From: Antedon bifida
Lineage: Eukaryota > Echinodermata > Crinoidea > Comatulida > Antedonidae
Direction of reading: 5' to 3'
DNA length: 64,000 nucleotides
Assembly (NCBI GenBank): GCA_963402885.1
Contig: OY727094.1
Location: 36,210,501-36,274,500, forward strand
Part shown: in pieces, positions 12,721-23,465 of the stretch
How positions within the stretch are numbered: position 1 is the stretch's first letter
Layout of the letters: each line of letters begins with the position of its first letter
Notes under the pieces: generated by a model
Told to the model about the DNA's origin: nothing
The model's input: the letters and a program-made list of their open reading frames with translations, nothing else
The model's database searches: none
Position numbers and translations under genes: made by a program

Positions 12721-13458
12721 TTATACAGAAAAGTATAACAATAACTTAAACCATCATCAATTTCACCTACAAAATCGATAAAACACAGAATTTAAAATAA
12801 TAATAATAATAATAAAACAGGAAAACACTATTAAACATTATTATATTTATTTATCTACCTATCATCAGTATACGTACGGTACGTACCTTTTTTGGTCTTC
12901 CTGAGCTGAATCAATTCAATCAGCATCAATGTGTGAAAAATGACGAACTACGCAGTTGAATAGCCCCCATAACAGCGTTGGGTTATTTAATGCATGATGA
13001 ATAACAAAATAATTATGATTTAATAACAATACACATGTTTTTATTTAATCCATGATAAATATTCGTAAAATATGTTTATTCGGATATTTATTAATTACGT
13101 CTCCACTAAAGTCTATAAAACATAATGAATGTCATTATTTCAAATAAATAGGCCTACCCCGTAAACAAATGGAAGCGTCTCAACAACAGTTAATTTATGC
13201 ATCATAGAGAACACAGAGCAGAAAATGGCTCTAGGCCGGCCTCATCTAGCAGCCGCCGCACAGGGGGAGAGAGAAGCACGATACCAGCTCTTCCCCCCCC
13301 CCCCACCCCACCCCTGTCTCTCCCCCACAGGCGGGTGAGGTGGGTGTTACCCCGGGCCTAGTTGTGGGGCGTAAAATTGTAACAGGCCCACAAGCTAAAT
13401 TATATTATTTCATTCTGGTTTTTTTTTCATTATGTAAGTTTGTGATAATGTGTGTAAC

Positions 13459-13503
13459 CAGGGAGATGTAAAATAAATTTATAAATTAGTTTACATCTCC
13501 CTG
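13459..13503. mobile_element. 45-bp palindromic mini-insertion in transposon copy 1
   Basis: Starts CAGGGAGATGTAAA and ends with the near-exact inverted complement TTTACATCTCCCTG. It is flanked on both sides by the same 10 bp, TGTGTGTAAC (13449-13458 and 13504-13513), as expected for a target-site duplication. The CAGGG end is hAT-like, though hAT duplications are usually 8 bp. The same insertion is at 25172-25216, and a 48-bp relative lies in receptor gene D at 54876-54923. Confidence 0.7.
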
Positions 13504-13565
13504 TGTGTGTAACGTAGGCCTAGGCCTAAGTATTAGTGTCATACAGTCGTAAAGTTGACATTCAC

Positions 13566-14683
13566 CCCCCGCCCCTCAATATTAAATCGGCGCCAACAGT
13601 TACAATTTAACAATAAAACAATAAATGTGCGAAAAACTACCGTTTAAAACTTGTCGAGTGGAATATCTACACTTTACATGCGTAAATGCGAATGATGTAC
13701 AAAACTGACTAGGATGGAAAGTATGAAAATTAAAAAATAGTATATCAACTGACATATAGGCCTACGTAAGCAGAGTCAAAAACTAACGTTTGAAAAGTTG
13801 TCGAATGAAATGTTATCACATGAAATCACGAACAAGCGAACGGTGTGTAATACTGGCCAATCGAAAGTAGGTGATTGAAATGCAACCACTTTAACTCAAG
13901 TAAATACGTTCGGTGCGAAAAATCGCCATTTGGAAAGTCGATGCTTCAAATATCATGGTTTGAAATCACGAACAAGCGAACGGTGTGTAATACTGGCCAA
14001 TCAAAAGTAAGTGATTGAAATGCAACCACTTTAACTCAAGAAAATACGTTCGGTGCGAAAAATCGCTGTTTGGAAAGTCGATGCTTCAAATATCATGGTT
14101 TGAAATCACGAACAAGCTAACGGTGTGTAATACTGGCCAATCAAAAGTAAGTGATTGAAATGCAACCACTTTAACTCAAGAAAATACGTTCGGTGCGAAA
14201 AATCGCTGTTTGGAAAGTCGATGCTTCAAATATCATGGTTTGAACTCACGAACGGGCGTATCGTGTGCAAAACAGTTGTTTCAACTGTTGAACAGACGAA
14301 CGGTGTATAAAACAGGCAATGAATTAGAATTATAATTCGATGAACTAACATTAAGATGCTTTGTTTGAAATGTTCATGAACTACATGAAATGTTGATAAA
14401 TGAGTTGGCTAATATATACTTGTATTAACGTTAGATTAATTCAATTATTGCTGCCTGGGCTCAACATTCTTTAGATGGTTTGTGTTATGGGTAGTTTGTT
14501 CGGCGTATTGTCGTTTGGGCTAGTGGTAGATGGTCACACATTGTATTGGATGGTGTAGATACAAGGTGAATGGTTTAAGTTTTCATTGAACTGCATGAGA
14601 TAATATTGGATGGTTTGAATTTTGTACGAATTAATTATTGGTGGATGGTATGTATTATGTATTTTTGGCGGGTTTGGCTTTCC
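13566..14683 (-). repeat. Right terminal inverted repeat, copy 1
   Basis: Inverted complement of 4570-5540. It has three 140-bp subrepeats (TATCATGGTT at 13951, 14091 and 14231). It ends GGCTTTCC and lacks the final ATA seen at 34223-34225. Confidence 0.88.
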
Positions 14684-17600
14684 AATTAACAAGCAATAAA
14701 TGTCCATATTCTCAACCATCTGTGATTTATGGCGTCGTCGGCTTCCCATAGATGTCTTAATAAGCGTCTTAATTATTGTAGTTTCATCCAACTACAATTG
14801 AGCAATATTCACAAACTGATCGTTATAAATTTATCTTTAAAACGTACCACGAACAGTATAGTGTTACCATGGATACAGAAGACTAAATAACCTGCGTTAG
14901 ATTTAGAGCATAAACTGTAAACTTGTAAGGACACGAACTTTATTTATTTTTAAAAAATAATGTTCTATCATGATGGTCAACCTAGCCGATTCTCAGTAAT
15001 ATAATTTTCTCAGTTTATCATAGGCAAATTCCAAGATACAGCATCACATACAAAAAACATAGAAGCATGTCATGAACCCTAACCTAGTACGTGAAACACA
15101 TGGGGTGCTGTATTACGGAATTGCCTATGATACAGAAGAAATATTGTCATATGTGATTATAAACATCGAAAATCGGATGATTAGATGATGACGATGATTA
15201 CTGCCTCTCCGCTGAAAAGTCTGCCGACATTTTGAAGTTAAATAAAAACGGTATAAAGTAAAACAGTCACAAGAAGTGACAAACATTTGAAAACGTCAGT
15301 ATTCCTTTGTCAGTAATAATAATATACGAATAATATTAATAAGAGTGGCTATACTTTGACAAGTGCAGTTTTATGTTGACACTTAATCTTGCATACCTTA
15401 ATAATTTACTTGACTGTAAACTGAGATACGATTAATAAATGTAACGATATTTTACGCAATTAGGAGGTGTTTGTTAACTTGTTCAAATAGTTCACTTCTC
15501 ATGTTAAAATCATTAGCAAAAACCATCGCCATGTTTGGCTAACAACACTCTCAGTATCAATATATCAACAATTCATCGGTGTAACTAACTTGTCTGCGCT
15601 GCTCAATTAAAACGCGCGCTATGCATACCCAGACTCTAATTTGAAACAAGATAGTTAGGCCCTCGCAAAATGGCCATTTGTCAATATTCAATTACTGCAA
15701 CCGTTAATTTCGCCACCGTTATTATCGACAAAGCAACAATTTGTGATGATTGTTATCAATATTAATTTATTCGTGATTCGCATACATATAATTTTACAAG
15801 CATAATTGTTTATTTAATTTATTATATGACTATTATATTATTAGTAATTAAATTATATTCTGGTTAATTCGATACGCAAATTGTCATGGCATGAAAAACA
15901 TCATGTCATGTTAAAAAAAAAAAGTAATATACATAATTAAGAACGTCATGTTCCTATTATTTGATTGCGTTTTCCAAGTTTGCTTGGTGCTGTCCCTTTA
16001 TGCCTTTTTATTTTTGTTAATTTCATATTTCAGACTTAATTTATTCTTTCAATTTTATCATGCATTTATAAAGTATAACGCATTGCTAGTTTTATTTATT
16101 GTAGTATTTTAATCGACTTTTTAGGATTTTATATGTATATTTTGTATGGCTCTTTTATCGTATTTTATATTTTATATACTGTATCCATTTTATATTTGTA
16201 TGTACTGTACTGTATTTTTGAAAAGGCCAACAGAGTTTCCCTATGGAGATAATAAAGTTTTAATTGAATTGAATTGAATTGAATGTATGTGTTATAGGCC
16301 TAATGTATTGCATTGTACGTTGGTGCGTCATATTCTTTCAATTTCATCATGCATTTATAAAGTATAACTAATGTATGTGTTTTAGGCCTAATGTATTGCA
16401 TTGTACGTTGGTGCGAAACGTTTGCAGATATTGAACGCAAAGCTGAGATTCTTTAGCACATTTAAAGAGTAATTAAAATGAACTAAACTAATTGACACAG
16501 CAGTTGATTGCTCCTGAAAAGGCTGTCTAATTGTTAAGCAAACGATTAAACTATAAGATGCAGTATCGCTTGTTGACACGTTAAACAAACAGGGAGCAAA
16601 ATAAAAGAGGGATGAGACAGCTAACTAGGCTAACAATACGGATGGCGACGGCCGGATTATAGACTACAACACGCTGAAGTATTGTCAGAAGATGTGAAAT
16701 GTCTAGCGGGTACGGCGAGACAATGCCGCGCTTTGGGCCAACACTTCTCGGTCAATGAGACCGCGTACTTAGGCCAACATGTTAGTGCAAAAAAATGGCC
16801 GATTCTAACATTATTGACCTTTGAACTTTACACTACAGAATCGCATAACTATGAAATTATTTTTTAGTGTCAAATTGTTAAGAAAACACATGTTTCCGTA
16901 GAGTCTAATAACACATGTTGTCCAATTATGGCCTATTGTATGGTTATTTACCTTTGAACTATGTTCATATAGACATCCATTAAAACATGTCTACTTTTAA
17001 CGTTGTAACATATAAACAAGAGGAAAAAATATGCTCAAAAAATGTAACTTTTTAAATAGACTATGATAATAAAAGTGGGACGAACCCACACAAGACAAAA
17101 AAAAAACATGTGATTTGGCACTCTACAAGTTAAAAGAGTTTCAATGATGACTGTTATGTTTAAAGTAGGCAATTGGTACATTTAAAAGCCTACAAGTTTG
17201 TTTGTTTATTTCCTATCATCTTAATCAAATGAGGTAATCAGCCATCCTGATAAGCTATAACAGATTAAAAGAACAAATTTGTTTAACGTGCACGTGCGTC
17301 GTTATTTTGCGATTCAAGTTCAAATGAATGAAATCTAGGTATGAAAAACAAAAATCAATTGCAAAATTGTGCGTGCGCAAAATGCAAAAAATGTTTACAA
17401 TTTTGAATTGCTCAAAAATGACACTTATGTTTTGTGTTTTTGGCTGCTCTAGTTTTAAATATGTACAAACCAATGACTGTTAGGTTAGGTCTTTTTCATG
17501 ATTGAAGGATTGTACAGTGCACATGAAATTCAATAAACTTGCCCTGTATTTTGGTTATACTTTATATATATTTGGTTCTCTACAAATGCCAAAGTATTTA

Positions 17601-17934
17601 GAATCTGTTATATAATTTGAGTTGCCACTTTTATAAAAGTGATATATTAATTTTAATAGTTGAATCCTTTATTTACAATGAATAGTAAGTTTGTGTTGAT
17701 TGATTGCATTGATACTCATTTGAAAACAGTCCCTAAGTAAAATGTTGACTGTGCAAACATGGTTGACGGTAAGCTCAGCTGCTCTTCAAACTTTGCTTCC
17801 TTGTGTTTATAGAGTTGTTTAATTATGTATGTTTTCTCAAGCAATTCAGCTTTAGCAATTTGAGATAAATATTATTTAAAAACATATTTAAGTTCTATAT
17901 CATTATCATTAATATCATCTATTTAAATTTACAA
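14684..17934. other. Non-coding stretch right of copy 1
   Basis: No gene is supported over ~3.2 kb. A minus-strand open stretch at 14684-14791 (MDETTIIKTLIKTSMGSRRR) runs into the transposon TIR and could be the cut remnant of an exon, but no family is recognised. Imperfect inverted repeats lie at 15017-15044 and 15106-15131. A LINE 3' tail ends at 16284. A ~48-bp block containing GGCCTAATGTATTGCATTG is repeated at about 16284 and 16370. The remainder (16.5-17.9 kb) is AT-rich with nothing recognisable. Confidence 0.5.
15960..16284 (+). mobile_element. LINE 3' end with TTGAA microsatellite tail
   Basis: AT-rich segment ending GGAGATAATAAAGTTTTAA followed by four ATTGA/ATTGAA repeats. Short 3' tandem tails of this type are known from CR1/L2-type non-LTR retrotransposons. 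No reverse transcriptase is left, so it is a severely 5'-truncated copy. Confidence 0.5.
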
Positions 17935-18025
17935 ATGCATTTAATAAAATCTCAACTTCAATATCAGGCATTGAAAAATGGCTGCCACTCCACTCTCCAA
18001 ATCCAATTATATTGAGAACAATACT
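17935..18025 (-). pseudogene. Decayed duplicate of the pelota last exon
   Basis: On the minus strand this repeats exon 10 (18103-18194): the acceptor-side ATTGTTCTCAATA, the SGVAAI-coding stretch and SMPDIE are recognisable. It lacks an intact acceptor, has small deletions (RFP lost) and diverges at the acidic tail. It lies ~90 bp downstream of the intact last exon, so it is a local tandem duplication left to decay. Confidence 0.8.
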
Positions 18026-18102
18026 GGCTTTAATGTTTATTTGAAAAATGCTGGCATAACATTTTTATAACCTTAGTTGGACATGGGTTGTTATAAATGC
18101 AT

Positions 18103-21100
18103 TTAATCCTCATCTGAGCTTGAACCAATCTCATCCTCAATATCAGGCATTGGAAATCTTAAAATGGCTGCCACTCCACTCAGCAAATCCAATTCTATTG
18201 AGAACAATACCATATTGAAATAATTGGTGTTATAAATCCAATATTGGGATCTCTGAAATCATTATTCAATTTTTCCTTCAGCACCAACCAAAAAAAGTTT
18301 TGGCGCCCTTTATTTCACCATATTAAATTTTTCAGTTTGTATACATAGGGCGAGCAGTTAAGGCAGGGGCACCGTTTACTGTACCTAAAGAGACAACAAC
18401 ATCGGCAAGGGTTCGAGGCCGACTCGCTCCTAATTCTGGTGGTGGAACAAGTTTTCTCGGATAAGGACTAGGACTATAAACCATGGTCGAGTGTACACAG
18501 TTATAACCTATGTGCACTTTAAAGAACCCAGTTCATTATTTGAAAAGAGTATGGGGTTACCCCGGTGAACTGGTTCACAAAATAGCCCCTGTATCAGGAG
18601 GATTACCACCTATCTGGTAGGACAGTGATTAATTTACTATTGGCAATCCTTGGCCACATTGCCTAAAGACATAAAATAAAAAAATAAAATAGGTGTCATG
18701 ACATTAGGCGCTATATAAATCCAGGCTATTATTATTATAATCATTTTATTATTTGATTTGTTGACTTACGTTCCCCTGATACATGCTGGCTTGAGAATAT
18801 TCGTACCTCTCCTCCGCCATCCCTCACTTCCTCTACCAGACCAACATATCGTTTCCTTTGAGTAATATCTGATGACCTAAAACATTTATTTTTGGTGTTT
18901 AAAATCTTGCTCCATGAATCACATTATGTTACTTGTTTATTAATAATGATGTAAAGTGCATTTTGAACCATATTTCTATTGTTTTTAAAAATACTATGTT
19001 ATAGTTTTTACTAAAAAGATTAATGAGTAAAAAAGTATTGATTTTAAAAAAGCAAGAACATTGCATGCTAAATTGTTTTGATATCCTTTGATATATATCA
19101 ATGTACTATCGATGTTATTCTTGATGTTTCATATATTAACTTTTAATTTCATATTTCAATTTCGAAATGACTCGGTATTGTCACGCAACGGCAAGTCTTC
19201 AATTCAACACAGCGAGTTAAGTTAACAAACTTGACTGATACACCATACCACAGTAGTAGCTTTTTGTATAATACCCTGGTATTATTATTAATATTAAAAT
19301 ATAGAAATGTATAATAAAAGGTAACCTGAAAAGAGTGTCACTAATCAGTAATGTCTCTATTGCTGATGCCTCATTTGCCTTTTCAACGTGTTTTACTCTA
19401 AAAGATAAAAACAAATCATTATGATTTAATCTGATCAAGGTAATCTAACAACTAAGCTCACCTTGCCAAGATAGGAACAGTTAATAATCTTGGTCAGTTT
19501 GGAGTTGATATGTTTCAACTAGGAATAGAATTGAACTAATAACCATGGGTCCTTAGGTTGTTGTGGAACATACCCATATAAAGCTCTATCTTGTTCTGGA
19601 TTTAACATTGTATAAAACATACCCATATAAAGCTCTATCTTGTTCTGTATTTAACATTGTATAAAACATACCCATATAAAGCTCTGTCTTGTTCTGTATT
19701 TAACATTGTATAAAACTGTTCAAGTGCTTTCACCTCTCCCGCTGCCTTTGTATCAGCCAATCGGGTTGATAGATCTGGGTCTGATAACACTTCTGTAAAA
19801 GGAACAATAAGTAGGAAATAGTTAGCATTGTGATTATATTTGTACCTGTCAATAATAGTTTGTAAAGAGGAAATATTTCATGTTTGCCTACACAGGTTAT
19901 TATATAAAGAGCGCCTTATAGTGTCTGCACTTAAGGGAAAAGCATGTGCATAGAGACTATTTGTATTATGCGCTATACAAATTTAAAGTAAATATTATTA
20001 TCAGAGACCTTGCATCATGCATTCCTATTTTAAACAAATCTGACTGTACAAATACAACAGGTATAATATCTTATATTGATTTGTAGCATAGTAAAATTTA
20101 AATCTACTGTAGTTATATAGTGAGTTTGCAATAAAGAAGAGAATGACGTTTTAGCATTAACATTTAGACTCAAGATATTATTTTGTGGAATAATAATCGT
20201 TATAAGTGGTATTATGATGCTGTTTTAGTTCAATTTACCTTTTAGTGCATGTTTATGTCCAGATGATGAATGTACCTGAATAAACTTGTGTCTGTTTTCT
20301 AATAATATTTTCAAATCTAGTTTTACAGCTTGTTGAAATAAATATTCACAGAATTGATCCTGCAATACAAATTATTAAAATTAAGTAATTAATATGTGAA
20401 TATATTATTAATACATTATTTACACATTACAGCTATCTAAAAACATCATGTACCTGTTGCCATAATAGAAATCTCCATAATGGTATCAGCATTATAAATA
20501 CAGTGCAAATATATTCAGAACAGAAATTATTCAGAGAGCAGGTGTACAGTATCTCATATATTACTACAATTATAGTTTACCATCCTAGGAATTTCCCCGA
20601 TTCTTTTTTCAAGTGGTAATTAATTGCAATGGTATCAGCATTATGTAATTTAATTTGAAAACAATTACTAAATTATTCATATTTGTTTTGGGTATTTTTT
20701 ACTGTCCCTTCCTTCTCCGACTAATGCTTCTTGTGTCTGGTTAAATTTCCCTATATTTGTATGATTTATACATTTTTATACAGTATTGTGATTTTTATAT
20801 ATTTCACTGCTAACACCAAACAAATAAATGACTCCAGGCAAAATTGTATTGCACACTAGTCTGTTTCATGGCGATAAAATTGTCTCTTCAATCATTAGTA
20901 ATATTGAAAGAGTTGGTTTTCATTGTATTGATTTGTTTTTATACTAACACTTGGTTTCACTTCAAAGTAATTCCGACAAGCAAAGTAAACAATTTTTATT
21001 TCCATTGCAAATCATTAAATTCTACTTCACTTGCTATTTTAGGAACTGCAATTAACTAAATCAGTTCTTATTATCAAGACCTTTGGATTAATAGCTAATT

Positions 21101-21685
21101 AAGTAAATAAGACAGTTCACAGAAAACCAATTTTGATTGCAATTAGTGTATGCTTATGAACATCAAGCGAAAAAAAAAACTTAATACTACTGTATTGTAA
21201 TTACCTTTACAAATCCTGGACTTGCTACAATGACACACTTCACAACTAGTAAATGAATAAAAGAAAAGTGTTAGTGTAGAGTGGGTTGATTATTGAGACC
21301 AGTCTTATTTGTCACTCTTCTTAAGCCAGCTGCCATTATATATAATACAAGTTAGATGGTGGGGGGGATGGTGTGGTTGTACATCCAAATAGAAGCATTA
21401 ATTACTTTATTCGTTGAATAAATGAAGCAGGTCTGTGGCAAAACAAAGTTTTGAACTAACTTTCAAAATTAATATGCCTCTGAACAGCTTGTAGAACAGA
21501 ATCGTAAAACTTAAGCAAAGCTTTATCGTGTTGCTGACAGAACCCTTTGCGTTTACGTGGAATGTTCTGTTCTAGTTTGGCACGTATGACCGTCATACTG
21601 GACGTCACAAGACACACATGTGCTAGACCTTCTTGAAGGATTACAGCCGCTACATCCGCTGATTGCGCAACATCGCACGCCATCT
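18103..21685 (-). CDS. PELO: Pelota, exons 4-10 (central and C-terminal domains)
   Basis: Seven minus-strand exons: 21461-21685 (ACDVAQSADVAAVILQEGLA and IPRKRKGFCQQHDKAL), 21205-21245 (VKCVIVASPGFVK), 20239-20359 (DQFCEYLFQQAVKLDLKILL and VHSSSGHKHALK), 19672-19792 (EVLSDPDLSTRLADTKAAGE), 19326-19397 (VKHVEKANEASAIETLLISD), 18770-18876 (QRKRYVGLVEEV and VRIFSSQHVSGE) and 18103-18194 (LDLLSGVAAILRFPMPDIED, acidic end SSSDED, stop). All have GT/AG borders and agreeing phases. They match the eRF1-like middle and C-terminal domains of animal pelota. With exons 1-3 at 2749-4409 the total is exactly 1155 nt (384 residues plus stop; human pelota is 385). No start exon lies upstream of 21685: only repeat, then an inverted transposon. 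So this is either a displaced 3' half or a truncated duplicate. Confidence 0.93.
18347..18745 (+). mobile_element. tRNA-derived SINE in pelota intron 9
   Basis: The head resembles a tRNA promoter, with box B GGTTCGAGGCC near 18408-18418 and an A-box-like GGGCGAGCAGTTAAGGC at its start. The body follows and the 3' end GGCGCTATATAAATCCAGGC runs into ATT repeats, a common SINE tail. It lies in the same orientation as the window and antisense to pelota. Confidence 0.65.
19567..19713 (-). repeat. 49-bp tandem triplication spanning a pelota splice donor
   Basis: Three near-identical 49-bp units (start points 19567, 19616, 19665). In pelota sense, each contains the end of exon 7 (TEQDRALYG-coding) and the donor GG|GTATGT. 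Using the first donor met by the polymerase (exon end 19672) keeps the frame into exon 8. Inclusion of one more unit adds 49 nt, shifts the frame and meets a stop. Unit differences are single bases. Confidence 0.88.
19900..20002 (+). repeat. Possible SINE tail fragment
   Basis: TATAAAGAGCGCCTTATAGTG followed by ATGCGCTATACAAATTTAAAG and ATT repeats resembles the 3' region of the SINE at 18347-18745 (GCGCTATATAAAT). No promoter head is present. It lies in pelota intron 6. Confidence 0.35.
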
Positions 21686-21944
21686 CTGTATAAAGGTATA
21701 ATAAACATAAAAGTATTGAATAATACAAAATTACAAATGGTTTAGTTAATTTGCTGAGTATGAGGTATTCTCAAATAACCATATGAAAAATGTGTTTTTT
21801 GTTTAAGTTTATTAATAATAATAATTATATTTATAGTTTAATAACAAATTTATAGTTTCATTTTACAGTCAAATTATATTGGCTTAAAATCTAAAAGTTT
21901 ATATAAAAAATAGATTTCTTAATTCCAATTATGAACTAGACATG

Positions 21945-23465
21945 AAACTCGTCACTTTGACGAGTTAGTTATCCGCACCACGACAAACGCCACGTGCACG
22001 TCATACGTTGGAATATTGCACACAGATAAAGATTATGGCATTATGACAAGAACTGAAGAATATGACATGCTGTTAGTGCTGAATTTGGTGTCATATAGTA
22101 TATACATGCAAACAGTATAAGCTGTATACATATTACATACAGTGTAGAATAGGTGAAATTACGGGACCCGCCATTTATTCCAATTTTTAACATGGCGACG
22201 GTATCAAAATGAAACACTTAGATAGCAATTTCAGAAGGAAATTATCTCAGGAACAACATATTAACGTGTAGAAGAAATTTGAATACGTAAAATATAGATG
22301 CGCACCCTTTTAAATGTGATGAACTATTACGCAAAATATGAAAATACGACTTTTTTTATTCAACTGGCCATATGATGACGTCACAACATCCGATTGGCAA
22401 AATGTTTACATGAATTCGTATCTACAATCCAATAGCTTCCAGAAAACGTTTTAATCGTGATTATCATATTTTATTCTTACGAGCTATTACAGATTAAAAT
22501 TTACTGTAAAGATGAAATTAATGACCCACGTAATTAAAATTTTTAGGCATGATGACGTCATAAAAATTAAAATATTTTTATCTCATGCTAAAGAAAGTTG
22601 ATTGACCTACACAATATATAAATGTAGGAGAAAAAGGAATACAGATAAGCGCGATGCGCTCCATTGAATGTGATGAGCAATAACGAAAGAGACAAAAATC
22701 CTATATTTTACATTCGTGTGGCCATACGATGACGTCACAATGTTTTTTTAGCCTTATTGATGCATGATCCGATATCTACAACTCATCAACTTCTAGATTT
22801 TGTAATAAAAATAAACGGTTAACGGTTTACTTTAGAAACTATGACTGTTTAAAAAAAGACATAATTTTGACGATTTTTTAAGCTTTTTCATAAAAAACGC
22901 GCACGAATTGTCTAATTCAACGTGTTCGTATGGCGTTATTTAAACTGGAAAAGGTCTAAATTGTTTTCAAAATCACTGGGAAAGGCTTGAAAAATATAAT
23001 TCAAGAGAAAAAAATATGTTTTTAACGCTATGTGCGCACCGCGCGCATAAAAAATTGCGCGCCCGTGGGAATTTTTGACATGCTCAAAATGACAAGAAAC
23101 GCGTAAAAAGTTGATTAGAAATTAATTTTGCGCATTTTGAAATTTTAAATGCGCGTGCGCGCGAACTTCTTGTCAAACATGCCATTTTTAATCCGTAGAA
23201 AGTTTGCCCCTGATATGACTTAAATTTTGTCAAAGTGTCAATACTAAATGACTTTTGGTTTTTAATCTATGATCAATCATTGAAATTCATAAAATTGCGC
23301 ATAAGTCACGTTGCGCAACTATGACGTCATTCAAAAATAGGAGGTGCACAACTTCACGTAAATGCCCATATGTTGTCAAAGTTATGAAATGTTATGTTTA
23401 CACATTTTAGAGGAACACGACTCACAAAAAGGAAGGAAGGAAAGAAGAATAATACAGAAAAACTA
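21945..23465. repeat. CRE-rich repeat, third unit (diverged)
   Basis: Opens with the AACTCGTCA-CTT-TGACGAGTT hairpin (21946-21966) followed by GTTATCCGCACC, as in the units at 851 and 23471. Exact TGACGTCA occurs at 22376, 22553, 22730 and 23332. It is more diverged than the next unit. It occupies the sequence upstream of pelota exon 4, i.e. the intron 3 position. Confidence 0.75.

Larger units (their letters stand above)
4570..14683 (+). mobile_element. DNA transposon copy 1: long TIRs, DDE integrase + HECT-like gene
   Basis: A ~10.1 kb element. The left end starts TATGGAAAGCCAAACCCGCC; the right end is its inverted complement, although the last three bases (ATA) are missing at 14683. The TIRs span about 4570-5540 and 13566-14683. 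Inside are an intact integrase-like gene on the plus strand (5793-8596) and a broken UBZ/HECT-type gene on the minus strand (12219-9398), convergent with ~800 bp between stop codons. The left flank AATTAC (4564-4569) matches the flank beyond the right end of copy 2, not the sequence right of this copy (AATTAACAAG). The gene pairing resembles integrase/HECT pairs I associate with fish and cnidarian genomes; no superfamily name is assigned. Confidence 0.88.
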
